Of a stretch of DNA of 5,348 bases, positions 1-4,797 are shown one piece after another; the first letter of the stretch is position 1, and the number at the start of each line of letters is the position of its first letter. Below the pieces are notes generated by a model, which saw nothing but the letters and a program-made list of their open reading frames with translations, was not told where the DNA came from and made no database searches. This DNA is from Clostridiales bacterium UBA6114 (lineage in GTDB: Bacteria; Bacillota; Clostridia; Oscillospirales; Butyricicoccaceae): positions 86,973 to 92,320 of the forward strand of contig DIWE01000022.1 in NCBI GenBank assembly GCA_002423435.1, given 5' to 3'. The position numbers were made by a program, and so were the translations under genes.

Positions 1-24
1 CTCTCCCAAGTGAGCTACACCCCC
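1..24 (-). tRNA. tRNA gene, 5' part only (probably tRNA-Ala), cut by the left edge
   Basis: Read on the minus strand from position 24, the sequence is a textbook tRNA 5' end: a 7-nt acceptor strand GGGGGTG, the T8-A9 linker, D-stem GCTC, a D-loop containing the invariant GGGA run, and the start of the returning D-stem GAG. The anticodon, T-arm and 3' end lie outside the window, so identity is not proven. An acceptor beginning GGGG and this D-arm are usual for bacterial tRNA-Ala. One oddity is C at the position equivalent to 15, where a purine is usual; a matching G48 would be expected beyond the edge. The gene is preceded by a strong minus-strand promoter and a long leader. Confidence 0.8.
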
Positions 25-32
25 ACGTACAG

Positions 33-122
33 GGCTATTTTGTTTTTTTTAGCCGTTTTAGTCATATCCTAATCCCACTGTAAAGCCGCCTGGGTATTCT
101 TCTAAAACTTTCCAAGCCGGCT
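33..122 (-). ncRNA. Structured leader RNA upstream of the tRNA (no known family recognised)
   Basis: The leader between the promoter and the tRNA has nested complementarity. Arms 119-122/51-54 (4 bp), 102-108/55-61 (7 bp, GTTTTAG with CTAAAAC) and 91-98/71-77 (7 bp with one bulge at 95) form one long irregular stem of 18 bp, capped by a 13-nt loop (78-90). Positions 50-54 can instead pair with 33-37 (GGCTA with TAGCC), which excludes the outer 4-bp arm. The 9-mer TCCCACTGT (plus strand) also occurs twice here, at 73-81 and 122-130. I do not recognise a known riboswitch, SRP RNA, 6S RNA or T-box. It may be a processed tRNA leader or a separate small RNA; covariation has not been tested. Confidence 0.35.
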
Positions 123-145
123 CCCACTGTTTGGACACAGATGAT

Positions 146-174
146 ATTATAGGGCAAAACGGACGATTTGTAAA
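146..174 (-). promoter_or_regulatory. Strong sigma-A-type promoter reading toward the tRNA
   Basis: On the minus strand, -35 TTTACA (174-169) and -10 TATAAT (151-146) are separated by exactly 17 bp. The -10 is perfect and the -35 matches consensus at 5 of 6 bases. The expected transcription start is near position 139, about 115 nt before the mature tRNA 5' end. No gene other than the tRNA lies downstream within the window, so this is most likely the tRNA promoter, possibly for a tRNA or rRNA operon beyond the left edge. Confidence 0.75.
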
Positions 175-218
175 GCTTTTTTTATGCCTTTTTTCCGGCG
201 CCAGCCTTCATCTCTCTC

Positions 219-247
219 TTCACGGCAGGCCCAGCCAATGATAAAAT
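219..247 (+). promoter_or_regulatory. Candidate promoter of gluQRS with extended -10
   Basis: TTCACG (219-224) and TAAAAT (242-247) are separated by 17 bp, with TGA immediately before the -10 forming an extended -10 element (239-247). Transcription would start near 254, just upstream of the Shine-Dalgarno site. This fits translation starting at 268 rather than at the upstream ATGs. The -35 is only a 4-of-6 match, so this is a moderate call. Confidence 0.4.
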
Positions 248-255
248 ACATAAAA

Positions 256-261
256 GAGGTG
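256..261 (+). promoter_or_regulatory. Shine-Dalgarno site that decides the gluQRS start
   Basis: GAGGTG lies 6 nt before the ATG at 268. In-frame ATGs at 184 and 238 have no comparable site. The protein from 268 starts the normal short distance before the conserved GRFAPSPSG motif, so the upstream ATGs are rejected. Confidence 0.75.
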
Positions 262-267
262 TGGCCG

Positions 268-1236
268 ATGCTGTCAACGTCATCTTCAACAGAGGTCCGG
301 GGCCGCTTTGCGCCGAGTCCGTCCGGGCGCATGCATCTGGGAAATGTGTTTTGCGCGCTGATCGCCTGGCTTTGCGCGCGCGCGGGAAACGGGAAAATTG
401 TGCTGCGAATTGAAGACCTCGACCCGCAGCGCAGCAAAGCGCAATATATTTCGTTCTTAGAAGACGATCTTCAATGGCTCGGCCTCGACTGGGACGAAGG
501 CGGGTCGGGCGGAGGGACTTACTCTCCCTATTTTCAGAGCCGGCGCAACGATATCTACATATATTATTTCAAAAAGCTATCTTGTCAAAACCGGCTGTAC
601 CCGTGCTTTTGCAGCAGAGGAGAGCGTCTGTCGGCATCGGCTCCGCACGGATCGGACAATCCGGCCGTCTATCCGGGGCGCTGCAGGTCGCTGCCGGATG
701 CGGTGATTGAAAGACTGAAAGAGGAAAAGCCGTATTCCTTCCGGATCTGTGTGCCCGACGAGACCGTTTCCTTTTGCGATCTCAATTATGGATATTATGA
801 GGAAAACCTCCCCGCATCCTGCGGCGATTTCATCGTCCGGCGTTCGGACGGGGTTTATGCCTACCAGCTTGCCGTAACCGTCGACGACGCCCTGATGGGC
901 ATCACGCATGTGGTCCGGGGAGCGGACCTCCTCCCGTCCACCGCGCGCCAGATTTTCCTCTTTCGCGCTCTGGGCTTTGCACCCCCCGTTTATGGCCATG
1001 TCCCGCTTCTCGTCGCGCCCGACGGAAGGCGCCTTGCAAAGCGGGACCGCGACCTCGATCTCGGCTGTCTGCGCGCCTTGAAAAAGACGCCCGAGGAAAT
1101 TATCGGCCGTCTGGCCTTTTTAAGCGGATTTGTCGACCATTACGAGAAGTTGAAGGCAAGGGATTTAATCCCGCTTTTTTCATGGGATAGAATACCACGG
1201 GAAAATATCGTTCTGGACCCTTCCCTTTTTCGTTGA
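268..1236 (+). CDS. gluQRS: Glutamyl-Q tRNA(Asp) synthetase
   Basis: This cytoplasmic enzyme activates glutamate with ATP and attaches it to the queuosine base at position 34 of tRNA-Asp, giving glutamyl-queuosine. It resembles the catalytic half of glutamyl-tRNA synthetase and lacks an anticodon-binding domain, which agrees with the length of 322 aa (family about 290-310). Numbered from the ATG at 268, GRFAPSPSG (12-20) leads into the HIGH-type motif HLGN (23-26), followed by the IEDLDP segment (48-53). Zinc ligands are visible as C113-x-C115 and Y135-x3-C139. The tRNA/adenylate region VDDALMGITHVVRGADLL is at 205-222, and the KMSKS equivalent is RLAKRD (255-260). All catalytic motifs look intact. 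The ATG at 268 has a good Shine-Dalgarno site. The gene lies 63 bp upstream of queT, which supplies the precursor of the base it modifies. GluQRS is best known from proteobacteria (beside dksA in E. coli), so this context is less usual. Confidence 0.93.
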   Translation: MLSTSSSTEVRGRFAPSPSGRMHLGNVFCALIAWLCARAGNGKIVLRIEDLDPQRSKAQYISFLEDDLQWLGLDWDEGGSGGGTYSPYFQSRRNDIYIYYFKKLSCQNRLYPCFCSRGERLSASAPHGSDNPAVYPGRCRSLPDAVIERLKEEKPYSFRICVPDETVSFCDLNYGYYEENLPASCGDFIVRRSDGVYAYQLAVTVDDALMGITHVVRGADLLPSTARQIFLFRALGFAPPVYGHVPLLVAPDGRRLAKRDRDLDLGCLRALKKTPEEIIGRLAFLSGFVDHYEKLKARDLIPLFSWDRIPRENIVLDPSLFR

Positions 1237-1241
1237 AACCA

Positions 1242-1250
1242 TGATATAAT
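1242..1250 (+). promoter_or_regulatory. Extended -10 promoter candidate for queT
   Basis: TGATATAAT combines a perfect TATAAT hexamer with the upstream TG of an extended -10. No good -35 is present at 16-18 bp, which extended -10 promoters tolerate. Transcription would start near 1257 and give a leader of about 43 nt. queT could therefore be expressed on its own as well as by readthrough from gluQRS. Confidence 0.45.
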
Positions 1251-1299
1251 AACCGAATATACGGATACAATAAAATAAAAACATGTTGGGAGGATAACC

Positions 1300-1836
1300 A
1301 TGAAAAAAACCTCAAACCTTGCCTATTCGGGCATTATCGGCGCTTTGTATATCTTGTTCACCATCGGCCCGGCCCTCATCCCCTCCGTCGGCCCGTTTCT
1401 TTACGGCAACATACAGTTTCGTATCAGCGAAGCGCTTTGTGTGCTTCCCTTTTTTATGCCGTCGAGCGCGTGGGGTCTTTTTATCGGCTGCATGGGAGCA
1501 AATTTTATCGGGACGACCATGGGCCTTACGATGCCGATCGATATTATCGTCGGCTCGCTGACAACCCTTGCAGCGGCGCTGATCACCTCAAAAATCCGCA
1601 TCAGATGGCTTGTCCCGCTGCCGACAGTCGTATTAAACGGCGTTGTTATCGGCATGATGCTGGCTTACCTTTTCCCCGTCGGCGGCATGCCGTTTACCTC
1701 TACCTGGCTGCTTTTCGGCGCGCAGGTGGCCTATGGGGAGCTGGTTGTCTGTTATTTTCTCGGGATGCCTCTTCTCTTTCTTCTGGAAAAGCGCGGCTTT
1801 TCCGAAAACGGCTTTGCGCACCAGACTCAAAAATAA
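1300..1836 (+). CDS. queT: QueT-family ECF transporter S-component (queuosine precursor uptake)
   Basis: This membrane protein of 178 aa is the substrate-binding (S) subunit of an energy-coupling-factor importer for queuosine precursors such as preQ1, preQ0 or queuine. The family signature QFRISEAL is at 39-46. About six hydrophobic segments are spread along the chain (roughly 8-28, 44-66, 68-95, 102-125, 133-155 and the terminal stretch to 162), with a basic cytoplasmic-type patch near 98-103. Length and topology are normal for an S-component. No EcfA, EcfA' or EcfT gene is beside it, so it probably shares an energising module encoded elsewhere, as solitary S-components do. GGGAGG (1288-1293) sits 6 nt before the ATG and supports the start. 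Which precursor is bound cannot be read from sequence. The gluQRS neighbour supports a role in queuosine rather than another vitamin. Confidence 0.88.
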   Translation: MKKTSNLAYSGIIGALYILFTIGPALIPSVGPFLYGNIQFRISEALCVLPFFMPSSAWGLFIGCMGANFIGTTMGLTMPIDIIVGSLTTLAAALITSKIRIRWLVPLPTVVLNGVVIGMMLAYLFPVGGMPFTSTWLLFGAQVAYGELVVCYFLGMPLLFLLEKRGFSENGFAHQTQK

Positions 1837-1862
1837 GGCCGGAAAATCAAAATGTGCATAAC

Positions 1863-1901
1863 AAACGGCCCGGTCAAAACGACCGGGCCTGTTTTATTTT
1901 T
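1863..1901. terminator. Rho-independent terminator, probably bidirectional
   Basis: GGCCCGGTC (1867-1875) and GACCGGGCC (1881-1889) form a perfect 9-bp G+C-rich stem with loop AAAAC. A further AAAC/GTTT pairing lies beyond one bulged T at 1890. On the plus strand the stem is followed by a T-rich tail (1891-1901), a strong terminator for queT. On the minus strand the downstream tail is only moderately T-rich, but the stem begins just after the SulP stop codon. The plus-strand T-tract overlaps the SulP stop codon and last codons. Confidence 0.9.
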
Positions 1902-3648
1902 GCTGCTCTTTTTGAGCGGCAATCTCCTTTGCCCTCAAAAGTGCTTTGGAGGAGGACGCAAAAACTTCATCCTCCGAGAAAAAGATGTTTTCCTCTCCGA
2001 TTTCCTGAGCCAGGTCCGAATTGATAAGCATCCTGTTGAGCCCCTTGCACAGTCCGCTCACGACAATGCTTCCCCCGGATTTTTTCACCTGGGCAACAAA
2101 GCTTTGCAGTGCCTCAAGCGCCGTAATGTCGACGGTGGATACCGTTTTCATCCTCAGGATAAACACTTTCGCCTTATCCTTTATTTCCTGCAGCTTGTTT
2201 TCAAGATCGCTTGCCGAACCAAAATACAGGTTGCCTTCAAGCTGTACGATCAGCACATCCGTTTTTTCCCTAATAAAACCGATCTCGCGCTCATAAAAGC
2301 GGCTCGTTCCATCCTGCGAAGGCATCAATATCTTGACCGGCACGGTATTGGTATCCTTGAGATAAAGAAAAATGGAAATGCCGATCCCCATATAAATTGC
2401 CCAGTCAAGGTCCGGCATTAAAACGGTGGCGGCAAAGGTGACCCACATCGCAATCGCGTCGGACCTGCCGCTTTTGCTGACCTTTCTCATTTCTCTGCGG
2501 TTTACCATATTATACGCGATCACCATGATGACCCCCGCAAGGCTTGCGCTAGGTATATACTTTGCATAGGGGGAAAAAAACAGCAGGATAACGGCGAAGA
2601 TGATGCTTGCCGCAATCCCCGACAAACGGGTTTTCGCCCCGCTGAAATAGTTGACCGCGGAGCGGGTAAACGAGCCGGAGCCGGGAAAGCATTGAAAAAA
2701 TGAGGAAACCGCATTCGAAAGCCCCTGCCCGACGAACTCCCTGTTCGCGTCAATCTTCTGTCCGGAGGTGCTCGCAATGGATTTCGCTATGGATATCGCC
2801 TCCACAAGGCCGATGATCGCGATCGGGAGCGCCCCTGAAAACAGCTGCCCGATCAGAGTCCGATTCAGTGGAAACGTCTTAAACGAGGGAAGGGCGGCGG
2901 GGATTTCTCCGACAAGCTTCACCGAATGATTGCCCAGCGAAAACAGCATGACCAGGACGACTGAAATAATGATCCCGAACAAAGCGCCCGGCAGGTTTTT
3001 GCTGCGCTTTTTACACAGAATAATCACGCCAATCGTCATTAGTCCCAGGCCCAAGGCGTATCCATTGGTTTCAGGAAGACTTAATATCGTTTTATACAGC
3101 TTTTCCATGATTGTCATGTACCCGCCGCCAAGCGAAATGCCGAAAAGCTGGTTTAACTGCCCCAACGCGATCAATACCCCGGCGCCCGCCGTAAAGCCCA
3201 CAATGACGGCGTGCGAAACATAGTTTATTGCCTTCCCCAGCCTCATAATGCCAAACAGTATCTGGATGGCACCCACGATAAAGGTCAGGAGGAACAGCAT
3301 CCCATAGAAGTTTTCCGTCCCCACATAATTTCTCATGCTGCCTGCCACAAGCAGAGATATCGCATTGGTCGGCCCCGCGATCAGATGCTCGGAGCTTCCG
3401 AACACCGAGCTTACCAGGGTGGAGACGATCGCCGTATACAATCCGTAAACCGGGTCGACGCCGGCGATGATCGCGTAGGCCATCGACTGCGGAATTGCTA
3501 TCACCGCCACCGTAAAGGCCGCGACCAGGTCACTTTTTACATATTCCTTCCGATACGTTTTTACGGTTTCTATCAGGGGCACATATTTTGTGATTCTGTT
3601 GATCGCGCTGTTCGTATGACCACCCTCTGCAACATCTTTGCCGTTCAT
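1894..3648 (-). CDS. SulP-family anion transporter with C-terminal STAS domain
   Basis: This inner-membrane transporter of 584 aa belongs to the SLC26/SulP family, whose bacterial members import sulfate, bicarbonate or dicarboxylates. The membrane domain spans about 37-430, with PVYGLY at 66-71, LIAGPTNAIS at 89-98, GLVEAISIAKS at 280-290 and GSGSFTRSAVN at 323-333, all typical of the family. A STAS domain follows at about 464-560; its loop DIT (507-509) matches the position of the phosphorylatable Ser/Thr in anti-sigma-antagonist relatives. Length is normal and nothing is truncated. The ATG at 3648 has no clear Shine-Dalgarno site and lies 2 nt after a hairpin, so translation may be coupled to the DUF202 gene ending 27 nt upstream. 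No good alternative start exists; a GAGGGTGG stretch inside codons 8-10 is not followed by a start codon. The substrate cannot be assigned. The TauE/SafE neighbour makes a sulfur anion plausible but not shown. Confidence 0.92.
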   Translation of the reverse strand: MNGKDVAEGGHTNSAINRITKYVPLIETVKTYRKEYVKSDLVAAFTVAVIAIPQSMAYAIIAGVDPVYGLYTAIVSTLVSSVFGSSEHLIAGPTNAISLLVAGSMRNYVGTENFYGMLFLLTFIVGAIQILFGIMRLGKAINYVSHAVIVGFTAGAGVLIALGQLNQLFGISLGGGYMTIMEKLYKTILSLPETNGYALGLGLMTIGVIILCKKRSKNLPGALFGIIISVVLVMLFSLGNHSVKLVGEIPAALPSFKTFPLNRTLIGQLFSGALPIAIIGLVEAISIAKSIASTSGQKIDANREFVGQGLSNAVSSFFQCFPGSGSFTRSAVNYFSGAKTRLSGIAASIIFAVILLFFSPYAKYIPSASLAGVIMVIAYNMVNRREMRKVSKSGRSDAIAMWVTFAATVLMPDLDWAIYMGIGISIFLYLKDTNTVPVKILMPSQDGTSRFYEREIGFIREKTDVLIVQLEGNLYFGSASDLENKLQEIKDKAKVFILRMKTVSTVDITALEALQSFVAQVKKSGGSIVVSGLCKGLNRMLINSDLAQEIGEENIFFSEDEVFASSSKALLRAKEIAAQKEQQK

Positions 3649-3650
3649 AT

Positions 3651-3671
3651 CCGCGTGTGCGAAAAACGCGG
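3651..3671 (-). promoter_or_regulatory. Hairpin at the SulP translation start
   Basis: On the minus strand CCGCGT (3671-3666) and ACGCGG (3656-3651) form a 6-bp stem with a 9-nt loop in the 27-nt gap between the DUF202 stop and the SulP ATG. The 3' arm ends 2 nt before the ATG and covers the only place a ribosome-binding site could be. No T-run follows, so it is not a terminator. It may limit SulP translation or impose coupling to the upstream gene. Confidence 0.4.
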
Positions 3672-3675
3672 CCCT

Positions 3676-3972
3676 TTAATCAACATGCCGATGATTTAAC
3701 TGATTCAGCCTGCCGCGCATCGCGACAAAGCGATAAACCCCCACGACAAGTATGATTGGCGACACTGCCACAAGCACTATTCCCGCATGGATCAGGGCGG
3801 GCTGCTCAAACAGCTTGACGAGGCCCGCTCCCGAAGCGATCAGCGCTATGAAGGTACGGATATACGCCAATAATGTCCGCTCGTTTGCCAGAACCGTCCG
3901 GTCCGCGGCAAGATAATCCCGCAGGATCATTTCCTTTTGGTTTAAGCTGTAACAATCCGTCTTGCTTTTCAT
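3676..3972 (-). CDS. DUF202 (YidH-type) small membrane protein
   Basis: This protein of 98 aa has the DUF202 hallmark LAADRTVLANERTLLAYIRT (21-40), in which ERTxLAxxRT is the conserved core. Two clear hydrophobic helices follow at about 38-56 and 62-83, and the C-terminal tail is basic (81-98). Family function is not established; E. coli YidH and YidG are relatives. The gene lies 27 nt upstream of SulP and 63 nt downstream of the TauE/SafE gene, which suggests an accessory role with an anion transporter. The ATG at 3972 has GAGGTG upstream, but 14 nt away, an unusually long spacing. The in-frame ATG at codon 15 has a purine run too close to it and would begin right at the conserved block, so the first ATG is preferred with some doubt. 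Confidence 0.85.
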   Translation of the reverse strand: MKSKTDCYSLNQKEMILRDYLAADRTVLANERTLLAYIRTFIALIASGAGLVKLFEQPALIHAGIVLVAVSPIILVVGVYRFVAMRGRLNQLNHRHVD

Positions 3973-4006
3973 GTGATTTGTTTCAACACCTCAATGCAGA
4001 CCCGAA

Positions 4007-4035
4007 ATTTTACAAAGTCTTCTTTAATATGTCTT
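4007..4035 (-). promoter_or_regulatory. Weak promoter candidate before the DUF202-SulP pair
   Basis: On the minus strand AAGACA (4035-4030) and TAAAAT (4012-4007) are separated by 17 bp in the 63-nt gap after the TauE/SafE gene. Both hexamers are imperfect (4 and 5 of 6). The site would allow DUF202-SulP to be expressed separately from the upstream genes. The region is A+T-rich, so chance matches are likely. Confidence 0.28.
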
Positions 4036-4773
4036 TCATTTCTTCTGCAGACAAAAAGCCATCACCGGAAGAACCAGGTAAATCAGCCGGCACATCAATT
4101 TCCGGTTAAGCCTTTTAAACAGCCGGATCCCAGCGAACCCGGCTGCGAAGGCCGCGACGGAGGAAGCGATCAGATACGGCGCCGCCTGAGCATTGATGTT
4201 CCCGTATATTGCGTGCAGCAGGAGTGAATACAGCCCCGCCGCCAGAAAACTGAATTCCATGCTGGCCTTAAAGCACAAATTGTTTTTGCAAATATTAAAA
4301 TAATAAATCATGAAGAAAGGGCCCACTATATTGAACATCCCGGTGCTGATTCCGGTAACGGCGCCCGCCAAAATACTGTTTAGCCATGTCATTTTTAAAA
4401 CGATGCCCTTCTTTTCAAACAAGTAGGACATGGCCGTCAGCAACAGGAGCAGAGCTGCCAGAAAAAACCGCAGCACCCGTTCCGGCCAGTGCATCAGAAA
4501 GTACATGCCGACATTGGTGAAAAGTATGCAAAAGAGAACCGGGACAACGCAGACCCTGAAATCCAGGTGCTTTCGAAGCATGACGACCATCTGAATCCCG
4601 ATCGTTACTACGACCCCGGCGGAGACGGCCGAGCAGATCCGCATCGGCAGTATCAGCGGCATCAGGGACATCGCCAGCATTGCATAGCCGAAACCGATCG
4701 ATGCCTGCAAAAACGCAGCCAGAAAATTAATGCACGCGACGATTGCCAGGTTACTAAGAAGAATATGTGTCAT
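4036..4773 (-). CDS. TauE/SafE-family (TSUP) anion permease
   Basis: This polytopic membrane protein of 245 aa belongs to the family that moves sulfite, sulfoacetate and related small anions across the cytoplasmic membrane. The two-fold family repeat is visible. The first half carries FLQASIGFGYAMLA (21-34) and the second carries ILAGAVTGISTGMFNIVGPF (134-153), both rich in Gly and small residues. About eight hydrophobic segments are present, with a basic loop near 119-127 and a basic patch at 220-229. Length is at the short end of normal (about 240-270). It starts 24 nt after the stop of the LarA-like gene, consistent with one operon. The ribosome-binding site is weak (GAGAAAAG just before the ATG). 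Transport direction and substrate are not determined by sequence. The LarA-like enzyme upstream suggests an organic hydroxy- or sulfonated acid as one possibility. Confidence 0.86.
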   Translation of the reverse strand: MTHILLSNLAIVACINFLAAFLQASIGFGYAMLAMSLMPLILPMRICSAVSAGVVVTIGIQMVVMLRKHLDFRVCVVPVLFCILFTNVGMYFLMHWPERVLRFFLAALLLLLTAMSYLFEKKGIVLKMTWLNSILAGAVTGISTGMFNIVGPFFMIYYFNICKNNLCFKASMEFSFLAAGLYSLLLHAIYGNINAQAAPYLIASSVAAFAAGFAGIRLFKRLNRKLMCRLIYLVLPVMAFCLQKK

Positions 4774-4797
4774 GACTTTTCTCGGAAGAGGGCCATT

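Noticed and set aside
1..24. tRNA fragment as a phage or integrative-element attachment site
   Set aside because: It is the 5' end of the tRNA, whereas integrases usually use the 3' half. No integrase gene or second copy is present.
84..94. Plus-strand AGCCGCCTGGG resembling the 3' conserved segment of ZTP (pfl) riboswitches
   Set aside because: The 5' half of the ZTP motif is absent upstream, and the strong promoter and tRNA show that transcription here runs on the other strand.
184..267. In-frame upstream extension of gluQRS from the ATG at 184 or 238
   Set aside because: Neither ATG has a Shine-Dalgarno site, the added residues do not match the GluQRS family, and the candidate promoter -10 lies at 242-247.
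577..999. Long open frame on the minus strand opposite gluQRS
   Set aside because: It is antisense to a well-supported gene, has no recognisable domain, and is explained by the G+C-rich codon pattern of the real gene.
1199..1230. GGGAA/TTCCC inverted repeat followed by TTTTT at the end of gluQRS
   Set aside because: The stem is only 5 bp with a loop of about 16 nt, and it lies inside the coding region. It is too weak to call a terminator.
1437..2421. Plus-strand open frames overlapping queT, the terminator and the 3' end of SulP
   Set aside because: They cross a strong terminator or lie antisense to the STAS domain, and their translations show no family features.
3211..3699. Plus-strand open frame opposite the SulP N-terminal region
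   Set aside because: It is antisense to conserved SulP motifs, its composition is His/Arg-rich and shadow-like, and it has no ribosome-binding support.
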